The notes: generated by a model from the sequence alone, not told the origin. DNA of 9,675 bases from DAORDI01 sp035345895 (GCA_035345895.1 DAORDI010000223.1:1-9675); one strand, 5' to 3'. Positions 1 to 7,335 are shown, counted from the first letter of the stretch. Program-made: numbers and translations.

Positions 1-37
1 AGCAAAGATTTTCGGAAAATAATCACGAGGTGTGAAT

Positions 38-391
38 ATGAAATTTAAATCAATACTGGTACTGCTGTTTGCGGCAGTTTTGGCTGTATCCAATTGCAAC
101 AACAAAAAAGATACTTCCGCAAGGGATTCTCTTTTATTTACATTTCTGGCAGGGATGGCCGGTTCAGGTTCTGGGGCAGGAAGCTGCGAACTGAATTCAA
201 AGTCTATGTGTATTTACACTGTCGGACCGATGCCTGCTGGGTTCAATTTTGCATCCAACTGCACAAACATTGCTGGTCCAAACACTGGGACCTACAATGC
301 AACTACGAGCTGTGCTACTCTACTGTATACAAAATGTGCCAATGACACTCCAAACACGTTCGGCGGTTACAGTGTAAAGTGCACTAAGTAA
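38..391 (+). CDS. small Cys-rich leptospiral-type lipoprotein
   Basis: Predicted exported lipoprotein of 117 aa. Residues 1-19 form a signal peptide: basic MKFK, a hydrophobic core, then lipobox V17-S18-N19 before Cys20. Asn at -1 is tolerated by spirochaetes (LipL41 has L-G-N-C). The mature protein has a Gly/Ser-rich linker (about 40-49) and six more cysteines (50, 58, 75, 92, 100, 115), enough for three disulfides. The spacing, C-I-Y-T-V-G, then N-C-T, G-T-Y, S-C, resembles the short Cys/Gly/Tyr modules repeated in many uncharacterised Leptospira lipoproteins; this one has about one module. I chose ATG 38 over the in-frame GTG at 32 because the GAGG at 27-30 lies 7 nt before the ATG but only 1 nt before the GTG. 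Its promoter lies outside the window. It converges on the aldehyde dehydrogenase gene. Function unknown; outer-surface or periplasmic location is inferred. Confidence 0.85.
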   Translation: MKFKSILVLLFAAVLAVSNCNNKKDTSARDSLLFTFLAGMAGSGSGAGSCELNSKSMCIYTVGPMPAGFNFASNCTNIAGPNTGTYNATTSCATLLYTKCANDTPNTFGGYSVKCTK

Positions 392-399
392 CATAGTCT

Positions 400-419
400 C
401 CGGGGGGCTTTTCCCCCGG
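400..419 (+). terminator. GC-rich hairpin between convergent genes
   Basis: CCGGGGG at 400-406 pairs perfectly with CCCCCGG at 413-419 around a 6-nt loop, starting 8 nt after the lipoprotein stop. A T5 tract follows only at 430-434, about 10 nt after the stem, so it is an imperfect intrinsic terminator on the plus strand. On the minus strand the same hairpin starts 12 nt after the aldehyde dehydrogenase stop but has no T tract behind it. It may serve both convergent transcripts, as a terminator for one and a 3'-end stabiliser for the other. Confidence 0.55.
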
Positions 420-431
420 GAATTCCACTTT

Positions 432-1916
432 TTAAAAAAACTTAATCATCAGATTCACAAGCTGTGTTGTAAAGTCTCCGTAAGGAGGAAAAACCTTATC
501 CAGAATATTCAGCTTGTTAACCCTCAGCACCGCTCTCTCATGAGAGAATGTCTTGAATCCAAAATATCCGTGGTAACTTCCCAGACCGCTGTGATTCACG
601 CCTCCAAAAGGCAGATTCGCATTTGCCAGATGAACAATCACACCATTGATCACTGCTCCGCCTGAAGAAGTATTCTTGAGAACCTTATGAATGTTTGAAT
701 CGCTCTCGCTGAACATGTACAGTGCCAGCGGTTTATCCTTGGACTGAATGATTCGAATCGCCTCATCCAGATTTCTGTATGTGATTACCGGCATAATTGG
801 CCCGAAGATTTCTTCCTGCATTATGGCTGAACTCAGAGGAACTTTCGACAGGATTGTCGGAGAAATGTACTTTTGGGCAGCGTCCAAAATTCCGCCCATT
901 TCCACGGATGCTCCTGCCTTTACCGTTTCATCAATCAGATATTTCAGTCTCTGAAAACTCTTGTCATTGATGATCCTGCAGAAATCAGGATTAGTGCTCC
1001 ACTCTTCCGTATTCGGTCCGTAAAACTTCTTCAGCTTTTCCTTAGCCTTTTCCAGAAATTCCTTTTCCCTGGATTCATGAACCAGTACATAATCCACTCC
1101 CACGCAAGTCTGTCCGCCGTTCAGTACCTTTCCCCAGACAACATGACTGGATGCATAGTCCAGACTTGCAGTCTCATCAATGATGACCGGAGACTTGCCG
1201 CCCAGTTCCAATGTAACTGAAGCCAGATTCTTTGCCGCGGCTTCCATAATATGAGTTCCTACGGAAGGACTTCCGGTAAAGAATATATGATCAAACCGCT
1301 TAGTCAGAAGATGATTTGCCATATCTGTAGTTCCGTTGAAGACACAGATTTCATCCTCGCTGTAAATGGACTTGAGAAGGCTTTCAGTGAATTCACTTGT
1401 ATGTCTTGTATTGCTTGAGGGCCGGATGATGACACAGTTTCCGGCTGCAATCGCCGCTGCGAGAGGAGCCATAATCAGATGAAACGGATAGTTCCATGGA
1501 CCGATGATAAGACAGAGGCCCTTCGGTTCATAGACGAGTCTGCTCGAACTCCCGAACATAGTCATAGGAGAAGGCACAGGGACCGGTTCCATCCATTTTC
1601 TGAGATTGTGAATTGCATCATTGATTTCGGAGATGACAGGATAAATTTCAGTGATCTCTACTTCATAGGGAGATTTCTTAAAGTCCTTGTACATTGCATC
1701 TTTCAGGTGATGAGATCTCGCCTGTATTGCATCTTTCAGTCTGTTCAGTTTTTCAATACGGGTCCTTGCATCAGTATTTGCAATATTCCAGCGGTTGTTT
1801 TTCTGAAGTTCAAAAACTCTGTCTATTTCGGCAAATTGAGAATCAGGAGCCGGAACTGTACCGTTTTTTTCACTTCCATTTTTGGAAGACTTGGAAGAAT
1901 TGAGTTTTTGTACCAT
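432..1916 (-). CDS. aldehyde dehydrogenase, ALDH3-like
   Basis: NAD(P)-dependent oxidation of an aldehyde to a carboxylate; 494 aa. Visible family motifs: PWNYPF (140-145) with oxyanion Asn142, FFTGS (212-216), general base Glu237 in ELGGKSP, catalytic Cys271 in GGQTC, EEIFGP (368-373) with cofactor-binding Glu369, and PFGGV...SG.G.YHG (436-450). The late FPPY (476-479) is typical of the ALDH3 group (fatty-aldehyde and coniferyl-aldehyde dehydrogenases), so a hydrophobic aldehyde is the likely substrate, but this is inference. The last residues are hydrophobic without a clear membrane anchor. The usual cofactor-contacting K-P-S-E is R165-P-S-S168 here. Residues 1-35 are a polar Ser/Lys-rich extension not needed for the fold. 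ATG 1916 is preceded by AAGAAGG (1922-1928) at 5 nt, a strong ribosome site. The gene lies 72 nt downstream of the Uma2 gene. Confidence 0.93.
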   Translation of the reverse strand: MVQKLNSSKSSKNGSEKNGTVPAPDSQFAEIDRVFELQKNNRWNIANTDARTRIEKLNRLKDAIQARSHHLKDAMYKDFKKSPYEVEITEIYPVISEINDAIHNLRKWMEPVPVPSPMTMFGSSSRLVYEPKGLCLIIGPWNYPFHLIMAPLAAAIAAGNCVIIRPSSNTRHTSEFTESLLKSIYSEDEICVFNGTTDMANHLLTKRFDHIFFTGSPSVGTHIMEAAAKNLASVTLELGGKSPVIIDETASLDYASSHVVWGKVLNGGQTCVGVDYVLVHESREKEFLEKAKEKLKKFYGPNTEEWSTNPDFCRIINDKSFQRLKYLIDETVKAGASVEMGGILDAAQKYISPTILSKVPLSSAIMQEEIFGPIMPVITYRNLDEAIRIIQSKDKPLALYMFSESDSNIHKVLKNTSSGGAVINGVIVHLANANLPFGGVNHSGLGSYHGYFGFKTFSHERAVLRVNKLNILDKVFPPYGDFTTQLVNLMIKFF

Positions 1917-1942
1917 AATAACCTTCTTGAACAGTGTTTACT

Positions 1943-1960
1943 TTCAGAATTTCTTCTGAA
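1943..1960. repeat. perfect inverted repeat before ALDH gene
   Basis: TTCAGAA (1943-1949) and TTCTGAA (1954-1960) are exact reverse complements separated by 4 nt, about 27 nt upstream of the ALDH start. As minus-strand RNA the loop is GAAA, a stable GNRA tetraloop on a 7-bp stem. It could be an operator, a leader hairpin, or a weak 3' element of the Uma2 transcript; there is no T tract, so it is not a plain terminator. No convincing promoter was found in 1917-1988. Confidence 0.4.
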
Positions 1961-1988
1961 TAGGAAAAATCAAGTATTTTTTGAAGGT

Positions 1989-2570
1989 CTAAACTTCGTA
2001 AAGTTCGTGCAGATAAAATTCCAGACCCGGAAGAACATCCTCACCGGAGAGAAGGATTTTTTCTCCCGTCTTAAGTTCAGTTTCTTTCGATGGTCGATAG
2101 ATATAGGCTTTCTTTTCGAAAATATCCAGAAGCCAGGAGAGAAGGCATCCGTTTTCCATCCATTCTTCCATTTTCTTCTGGAGCTCTTTCAATGAATCTG
2201 ATTTGGAACGGATTTCGGCCACAAAATCAGGACAGACTGGGGGAAATTCTGATCTTTCCTTGGGAGAAAGTTTTTCCCATCTTTCCATAGACAGAAAGGA
2301 AATATCAGGAGAACGGATGGCTGAACTGGGCATACGAAACGCAGTGGAAGAATCAAAAACTCGGCCTAGCTTTTTCTTTTTATTCCAGTTGCCGAAAATA
2401 CGTCCAAGTTCCAAGTTTAAAAAACCTGTTTCTCCTCCTGTCGGAGCCATTATGAGTATTTCCCCTTTCTTTGTTCTCTCCACTCGGTTTTCAGGGTTCC
2501 GGGCACAGATCTCCCTGAATTTGGAATCATCCGAATTTACATCAGTTTCCGGAACAAAGAGAGTAATCAT
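1989..2570 (-). CDS. Uma2 family (DUF820) PD-(D/E)XK protein
   Basis: 193 aa, matching the whole Uma2 fold (PF05685), a family of restriction-endonuclease-like proteins whose biological roles are mostly unknown. The order is as expected: RVE...GEILIMAPTGG (29-46), SPDISF (88-92) with candidate metal ligand Asp89, PDFVAEI (114-120) with Asp115 and Glu119, then a Lys pair (132-133) before EEWMENG, W146 and LLD for the final strand. The C-terminus (PGLEFYL) is the usual ending. All candidate active-site acids are present, so it is not obviously dead. The ribosome site is poor (GAG only 2 nt before ATG 2570). The gene stands alone, with no partner methylase, toxin or transposase, 87 nt after serA. 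Domain assignment is strong; a DNA-cleaving role here is inference. Confidence 0.88.
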   Translation of the reverse strand: MITLFVPETDVNSDDSKFREICARNPENRVERTKKGEILIMAPTGGETGFLNLELGRIFGNWNKKKKLGRVFDSSTAFRMPSSAIRSPDISFLSMERWEKLSPKERSEFPPVCPDFVAEIRSKSDSLKELQKKMEEWMENGCLLSWLLDIFEKKAYIYRPSKETELKTGEKILLSGEDVLPGLEFYLHELYEV

Positions 2571-2576
2571 AACTCA

Positions 2577-2604
2577 AATACACCCAATTTGTTTACTTTG
2601 TCAA
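2577..2604 (-). promoter_or_regulatory. candidate sigma70 promoter for Uma2 gene
   Basis: On the minus strand a perfect TTGACA (2604-2599) is followed after 16 nt by TGTATT (2582-2577), a 4/6 match to TATAAT. Initiation would fall about 7 nt further on, close to position 2570, the first base of the ATG, so the mRNA would be leaderless or nearly so. That fits the lack of a good Shine-Dalgarno sequence. Based on consensus matching only. Confidence 0.4.
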
Positions 2605-2657
2605 TTAAAAAATGGGTGATCATCTGAATCGTGAGCAGACAGTTTTATTCCCTATTT

Positions 2658-3878
2658 CTAATAGAGAATCCTTGTCTTAATGGAATAAGGATGTTTTTTA
2701 ATTTCGTTTTTCACTGCATCACCCAGGTTTTTGTTGATGTCCATGATGAGATATCCTATATCCTTCGTTGTTCCCAGATACTGACCTACAATGTTTCCTC
2801 CCATATCGGATACAATCTTGTTGATGTCTTTCAGAAAGCCGGGCTGATTTTTGTGAACATTCAAAATCCGGTAATTTTCTTTCAAAAGAGGAAGTTCAAT
2901 ATTCGGAAAATTGACTGCAAATCCTGTAGAACCGTTGTTGGTATATTTCATCAGTTTGCTTGCCACTTCCAGGCCGATATTTTTCTGAGCCTCTTCCGTG
3001 CTTCCTCCCACATGAGGAGTCAGTATTACATTTGAAAGATTCTGCAAGGGTGTAATAAAAGGGTCTTTGTTGGATTTAGGTTCTTCCGGAAATACGTCCA
3101 CGCCTGCACCTGCGATATGGCCGGATCTGATAGCTTCTGCAAGAGCATCTATGTCGATCACTTTTCCGCGAGAGAGGTTCAGCACATAGGCGCCTTTTTT
3201 CATTTTTGCCATCTCTTCTTTTCCCAGAAGATTTACAGTGTCAGGACTTTCAGGCACATGGAATGAGATAAAATCGGCCTCTTTCAGGACTGAATCATAA
3301 GTAGGATAATTCTGTGCATTTCCCAATGGAAGGACAGTCTGAATGTCGAAATAGATCACTCTCATTCCGAAGGCTTCTGCAAGCACAGACACCTGAGAAC
3401 CGATATGACCGTATCCGATGATTCCCAGCGTTTTTCCTCTGACCTCGAAGCATCCGTTCGCGATCTTGTTCCATTTTCCGAGATGTGCATCTCTCGACTG
3501 ATCCCCTGCTTTTCTGGCAAGCATAATGATTTCCGCAATCACAAGCTCTGCCACGCTCCTCGTATTGCTGTACGGTGCATTGAATACTGGAATGCCCTTT
3601 TTCTCTGCTTCCTCCAGGTCCACCTGATTTGTTCCGATGCAGAAGCAGCCCAGTGTCAGAAGTTTGGGAGCATTGTCCAGAACCCTCTTGGTTACATTGG
3701 TCTTGCTCCTGATCCCAAGGATATGCACATCGCCGAGAGAACTTACAAGCTCCTCTTCCGAATAGGCGTCTTTTTTGATTTCCACCTGAAATCCGTCATC
3801 CTTGAAAAGGTTGAATGCATTTTCATGGATATTTTCTAAGAGAAGTACTTTGATTTTGTTCTTTGGAAATGAGATCAT
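2658..3878 (-). CDS. serA: D-3-phosphoglycerate dehydrogenase
   Basis: NAD-dependent oxidation of 3-phosphoglycerate to 3-phosphohydroxypyruvate, the first committed step of serine synthesis; cytosolic. At 406 aa it is almost the length of E. coli SerA (410 aa) and collinear with it: substrate-binding part 1-105, including GCFCIGTNQVDL, a Rossmann domain with GYGHIG (155-160), then catalytic Arg237, Glu266 and His289 (equivalent to E. coli R240, E269, H292). The C-terminal ACT domain is about 336-406. Serine-binding positions known in E. coli (H344, N346, N364) are kept as His342, Asn344 and Asn362, and the cooperativity Trp139 as Trp136, so feedback inhibition by serine is expected. This is the short form without the extra ASB domain. 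ATG 3878 is the only possible start: the in-frame stop lies 8 codons upstream. No good ribosome site is visible; an A8 run and GGGA precede it. The gene lies 43 nt after the 739-aa gene and may share its transcript. Confidence 0.96.
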   Translation of the reverse strand: MISFPKNKIKVLLLENIHENAFNLFKDDGFQVEIKKDAYSEEELVSSLGDVHILGIRSKTNVTKRVLDNAPKLLTLGCFCIGTNQVDLEEAEKKGIPVFNAPYSNTRSVAELVIAEIIMLARKAGDQSRDAHLGKWNKIANGCFEVRGKTLGIIGYGHIGSQVSVLAEAFGMRVIYFDIQTVLPLGNAQNYPTYDSVLKEADFISFHVPESPDTVNLLGKEEMAKMKKGAYVLNLSRGKVIDIDALAEAIRSGHIAGAGVDVFPEEPKSNKDPFITPLQNLSNVILTPHVGGSTEEAQKNIGLEVASKLMKYTNNGSTGFAVNFPNIELPLLKENYRILNVHKNQPGFLKDINKIVSDMGGNIVGQYLGTTKDIGYLIMDINKNLGDAVKNEIKKHPYSIKTRILY

Positions 3879-3921
3879 GCTGCAAGTTTTTTTTCCCGAG
3901 CTTCATTTTCAAGCAAGTATT

Positions 3922-6141
3922 TCAGGTGATCTGCACCGCCTGTGCACCGATCCCGCAGTCCTCACAGTGAAATCCGTACAAAGCCGCATCCGGCATATCG
4001 TTTCTGAGAGTGTCTGCATAGACGCATCCAATATAAAACATCATTTTACCGCATTCCGGACAGGAAAGAATTTCAGGCGACTGCCACCATTCCGGCCAGC
4101 CTCCCAGTTTTCCCAGTCTTTTGATCTTTCTGTCTCTTTCAGGACTGTGAGGTTCGAGAACAATCATATATTCTTTCTCAGGAAATTCAGTCTCCTCGGA
4201 TCCTTCACAGTCCGAATCCTCCGGACGCTGTTTTGGTTCACTTGCCGCCAGATCGGCAATCAGCTCTACCAGCCTGTCCGAACCTTCTGTATTTCTATAG
4301 GCATAGTATGTGCAGAGGATCTCGTCGCAGCACTCCTCTCCTGAGGACAGAAAAAAATGATGCCATCTGAGCGGAGACTGTTTCAAATCCCCCGAAGGAA
4401 GAAGATCTAAATTCATTGATAATATGTGTCCCATAGGAGATCTGCATCCCCATCCGAATTTTTCAGGAAGATACTCAGAATGGGAAAGAGGAAACTCCAG
4501 TCCCTCCTGATTTTTTTCATTCGAAGGATACGCGACAATATCAAGACTTTCAGGAGTCATCCTTTTGACTGCAGGTCCTTTTTCAGTAATCATCAGATGA
4601 TGATCCGAGCAGAGTTCTCTCACAGTCCTCGATTTCTGTGCAAGTTCATTCAGAACAGAAAGAGCTGCATCCGTGCCTGCACCGATGAGAAGCATAATGG
4701 AAACAGAATCTTCTCCAGTGATTTTTTTTTTTGCACGGAGACGGTCTGCAATTTTATGCACAGACTCATCGGAAAGTCCGTCCATGATTTTCCAGAAGTT
4801 TCTCCAGTCCATTTCGGAAAACAGTTTCAGTCTGTCCTCATCCCAGTCCGCTATCTGATCTATATAAGGAGAAAAAGCTCTCCTGTCTGTTTCCAGAAGC
4901 TCAGTGAACCTTCTGTCTTCGAGCAGTTCATTCAGAAGATACCTGGCAAGAGACTTTCTTTGATTTTCATCCGTCCGGGATATTTTATCAATATCCCCTT
5001 TCTCTCCGATCTCTCTGATGTACCAGGATTCTGCAGGATGGGGAATTCGAGGAGGCTCTTCTTCACCTGCAATTTTTGCAAGTTCAGTGGATCTGTATTC
5101 CGCTCCGTCTGCAGGAAGGATCAGAAGAGGCTGGGTATTCGGCGCCCACACAAGGGAACCGTCAGAGAGTTCATACAGAGAAGCATTGTCGTCCGGATCT
5201 CTTCTTCTAGGCATCCCTTCGAGTTTTCCCCTGAGACTTAAAGTATCCCTGTCGAATCTCAGAATCTCATACCAGGAAGGGTCAGGATAACTCCTCGCTT
5301 TTTTCGTGCAGATCACAGATATAATTTCATTATGGTATATCAACGGAGGACTGACTGCAGGCGACAAAGTCTTTGTGACAGTTCTTCCATATTCCAGAAA
5401 AGGTTCGCAGGGAAGTTCTGCCTTCCAGAAGGCACAGATTTCCCCGTTCAGATGAAAAGACAGAATCCCGTCCTTTCCGGAAAGTATGAGTCTTTTATTT
5501 TCAGAATCAAATGCTGCCTTGATCGGGAAAAATGCAAAAGGATTCCAGTGGACAGAAGCTGTTCTTTGACTGCCCTGCCCGATCTCCATCCTGTCCGTCT
5601 GGATCAGCGCCCAGAGATTTCCGTCGGAAGAAAAAAGGACTCTCGGAAATTCGATCGGCTTTTTCATTTTTTTAAAACGGTCACTGTAAGGCTCTTCCTC
5701 TGCTGCCTCCTCCGCTGTCTGCCCGAACAGAGGCACAAGACGGGGATCAGAAGTATCCCCTTCCCAGAGAGTCTGCGGTTCACCTGTGTGAATATCGATC
5801 AGAAGAAGTCCTGCAGATTTATTTTCCTTATGCTTATGCGGATATTCCTTCATTGCATATTTTATAATGAAATTTCCTGATGGATGAATGATGTTTCCGT
5901 CAGCTGCCTTTCTAGGTTCCTGAGGGAAAGGAAGATTCAGATCCAGGGTATGTCTGCCGTATCCGTTGTGAAAATAGACAATTCCGTTTTCCGAACAGCT
6001 GGGTGCATAATTCAGATGCATCGGATATCTTGCAGTTTCCTTCAGATCCCTGATGACAAGCAGTGTATTTCCGCTGCTGATGCTTCTCAGAATCGTTTTT
6101 GTCTGTCTGTGTTCAAATATAAATACGGGTTCTGTGCTCAT
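3922..6141 (-). CDS. propeller-like / helical / DUF1963-like protein
   Basis: Unrecognised 739-aa protein; no signal peptide or membrane segment, so probably cytosolic. Residues about 1-355 are beta-rich with propeller-like blades: NGIVYFHNG (52-60), LLLIDIHTGE (112-121), SSDGNLWALI (171-180), GKDGILSFHLNGE (222-234), YELSDGSLVWAP (323-334). Residues about 390-535 are charged and helical, possibly HEAT-like. The last ~190 resemble DUF1963/YwqG: GHILSMNLDLLP (571-582), an acidic insert (635-652), LGGWPEWWQSPE (679-690), then a zinc-ribbon pattern Cys694-x2-Cys697 ... Cys726-x2-Cys729. The domain names rest on motif resemblance and need a profile search. ATG 6141 has TGAGGA at 6151-6156, 9 nt upstream. 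An A11 run encodes K471-K473, at the helical/C-terminal boundary. SerA follows after 43 nt. No enzymatic motif was seen; a scaffold or binding role is only a guess. Confidence 0.85.
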   Translation of the reverse strand: MSTEPVFIFEHRQTKTILRSISSGNTLLVIRDLKETARYPMHLNYAPSCSENGIVYFHNGYGRHTLDLNLPFPQEPRKAADGNIIHPSGNFIIKYAMKEYPHKHKENKSAGLLLIDIHTGEPQTLWEGDTSDPRLVPLFGQTAEEAAEEEPYSDRFKKMKKPIEFPRVLFSSDGNLWALIQTDRMEIGQGSQRTASVHWNPFAFFPIKAAFDSENKRLILSGKDGILSFHLNGEICAFWKAELPCEPFLEYGRTVTKTLSPAVSPPLIYHNEIISVICTKKARSYPDPSWYEILRFDRDTLSLRGKLEGMPRRRDPDDNASLYELSDGSLVWAPNTQPLLILPADGAEYRSTELAKIAGEEEPPRIPHPAESWYIREIGEKGDIDKISRTDENQRKSLARYLLNELLEDRRFTELLETDRRAFSPYIDQIADWDEDRLKLFSEMDWRNFWKIMDGLSDESVHKIADRLRAKKKITGEDSVSIMLLIGAGTDAALSVLNELAQKSRTVRELCSDHHLMITEKGPAVKRMTPESLDIVAYPSNEKNQEGLEFPLSHSEYLPEKFGWGCRSPMGHILSMNLDLLPSGDLKQSPLRWHHFFLSSGEECCDEILCTYYAYRNTEGSDRLVELIADLAASEPKQRPEDSDCEGSEETEFPEKEYMIVLEPHSPERDRKIKRLGKLGGWPEWWQSPEILSCPECGKMMFYIGCVYADTLRNDMPDAALYGFHCEDCGIGAQAVQIT
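4722..4732 (-). repeat. in-frame A11 homopolymer inside coding sequence
   Basis: Eleven T on the plus strand read as A11 in the gene: the last A of an Ala codon, three AAA codons and the first A of an Ile codon (residues 470-474 of the 739-aa protein). Reading onward after a one-base loss gives a stop about 24 codons later; a one-base gain also gives a stop about 25 codons later. Either would leave the N-terminal part (about 470 residues plus a short tail) and remove the DUF1963-like zinc-ribbon part. It is the longest homopolymer I found in the window. Confidence 0.9.
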
Positions 6142-6178
6142 TTCTGCTTTTCCTCAGAGAGTCAATTTTCAGAATGAT

Positions 6179-6184
6179 ATTATA
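6179..6184 (-). promoter_or_regulatory. candidate -10 box for 739-aa gene
   Basis: On the minus strand the hexamer is a perfect TATAAT in an AT-rich stretch, 37 nt before the ATG and upstream of the TGAGGA ribosome site, giving a leader of about 30 nt. No good -35 hexamer lies 16-18 nt upstream (ACTGAA at 17 nt). The rest of the 139-nt gap to the AEC gene holds no strong terminator; a short CGGC-TAAT-GCCG hairpin just after the AEC stop lacks a T tract, so readthrough from AEC is possible. Confidence 0.35.
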
Positions 6185-6280
6185 TAAACAACAAATAAAT
6201 CTTCAGTCTGTATTTCGGGATGAAGGAAGAATTCCTGCAGGGAAGGCAGAGTCAAGTTCGGCTAATGCCGTATATGGAAC

Positions 6281-7180
6281 TCACTGAATCAGAACTGTCT
6301 TCCAGAAATACAGTGTGAATGAGGATATAATGATTCCGTATGCCACAAGAGATGCCGCCAGATCCGGGTCCAGGTCATGCTCCATCGCAAGGGTTCCTGC
6401 AGTAATCATTGCAGGCATTGCAGATTCAAAGACTGTAATCTGAACATAAAGACTCTTCATGTTCAGAAGGACGGAATAAAAAATCCAGAAAAGAAAAGGA
6501 GAGAGAATCAGCTTGAAAAAAAGGCCGTAAAAAATAAGATCCTTCTTTCTGCCGAAGGACTTCATTTCGAACTGGAATCCCACGCTGAAAAGTGCCAGGG
6601 GGACAAGAGTGTCTCCGAGTCTTTTCAGCACAGAATTCAGAAATTCAGGATACTGCACAGGGTATAAAAGCACTGCAAGAATAAATGCCTGAAAGGGAGC
6701 AAACTTAAGTGTCTTTATTATCAGATGCTTTATATTCAGTCCGGTTTCTGCACTCAGCACAAGAGGCAGACCGAGAAGAGACAGGACAAGAAATGTGCCT
6801 GGCTGATCGCAGAGAATTCCGACAGGAACTGCGTAAGATCCGAAATGCATTTCAATCATGGGGATACCCAGAAAGGAAGTGTTTCCCAGAGATCCGCAGA
6901 GAATCAGGCAGATTCTGCTTCTGACGGAAAGTTTCAGAATATGCGAAAGAACAGTAAAAAAAAGAAAGCCCGCCCCGAACTGCACCCAGGCCATGCTCAT
7001 AGGAATCAAAGAGGAAATCTCCCATTTCACAGAATGAATATGCAGAAGGATGAGTGCAGGGAGTGATATGTGCAGAATGAATCCGTTCAGAATGCGGGGA
7101 GTCTCGGAGGAGAGCCTTCCTGTGTTTTTCAGAACCGTTCCGGCAAGAAAGCAGAAGATCAGAAGAATGATATTTTCCAT
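6281..7180 (-). CDS. AEC (auxin efflux carrier) family transporter
   Basis: Inner-membrane secondary carrier, 299 aa, the usual length for bacterial AEC proteins (PF03547, a family including malate/malonate permeases). About ten hydrophobic helices are visible, arranged as two five-helix halves around a charged middle (146-153 and 206-214). Family marks: GNTSFLGIP (99-107), the broken crossover helix with Asn100 and Pro107, and FESAMPA (251-257) in the matching helix of the second half. The end (LDPDLAASLVAYGIIISSFTLYF) follows the family pattern. The substrate cannot be read from sequence; organic acids or amino acids are usual. ATG 7180 gives the normal AEC N-terminus directly at the first helix, but no clear ribosome site precedes it. 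A structured 155-nt gap separates it from the MCP gene upstream. Confidence 0.92.
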   Translation of the reverse strand: MENIILLIFCFLAGTVLKNTGRLSSETPRILNGFILHISLPALILLHIHSVKWEISSLIPMSMAWVQFGAGFLFFTVLSHILKLSVRSRICLILCGSLGNTSFLGIPMIEMHFGSYAVPVGILCDQPGTFLVLSLLGLPLVLSAETGLNIKHLIIKTLKFAPFQAFILAVLLYPVQYPEFLNSVLKRLGDTLVPLALFSVGFQFEMKSFGRKKDLIFYGLFFKLILSPFLFWIFYSVLLNMKSLYVQITVFESAMPAMITAGTLAMEHDLDPDLAASLVAYGIIISSFTLYFWKTVLIQ

Positions 7181-7196
7181 ATTATTAATGCAGTTT

Positions 7197-7226
7197 CAGA
7201 CGAAAAAAAGTCATCAGGTCCGTCTG
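7197..7226 (-). other. leader hairpin before AEC gene
   Basis: CAGACG (7197-7202) and CGTCTG (7221-7226) pair over 6 bp around an 18-nt loop that includes a T7 run on the minus strand. In the AEC mRNA it would sit 16 nt before the ATG, overlapping the space where a ribosome site should be. This could limit translation, but the stem is short and the role is inferred. Confidence 0.3.
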
Positions 7227-7239
7227 TTTTCAATATCTG

Positions 7240-7270
7240 AAAAATGCCGCAGAGGAAAAGTATTTTTCCT
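7240..7270 (-). terminator. possible terminator downstream of MCP gene
   Basis: On the minus strand AGGAAAA (7270-7264) and TTTTCCT (7259-7253) form a 7-bp stem with a 4-nt loop, then CTGCGGCA and a T5 run (7244-7240). The TGCGGCA next to the T run is also the exact complement of TGCCGCA at 7322-7316, just after the MCP stop, so a second, longer-range 7-bp stem can enclose the small hairpin and place the T run directly behind it. Together this suggests the end of the MCP transcript. Confidence 0.45.
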
Positions 7271-7335
7271 GTCTGTTTTATCCGGTGACTGATATTTTTG
7301 TCTGAGGTCTGAACATGCGGCAGTGAAATATAAAT

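Noticed and set aside
32..37. GTG start for the lipoprotein
   Set aside because: Only 1 nt separates it from the GAGG site; ATG 38 has normal spacing and gives a normal signal peptide.
1479..2195. Plus-strand open frame of 238 codons
   Set aside because: It runs opposite both the ALDH and the Uma2 genes, whose protein motifs are unmistakable.
3887..3894. T8 run upstream of serA as a terminator for the 739-aa gene
   Set aside because: On the minus strand it reads as A8, not T8, and no stem precedes it, so it does not suggest termination between the two genes.
4426..5241. Plus-strand open frame of 271 codons opposite the 739-aa gene
   Set aside because: Its translation is rich in Arg, Ser, Phe and Cys with no domain; it is the antisense shadow of a minus-strand gene with a clear ribosome site and motifs.
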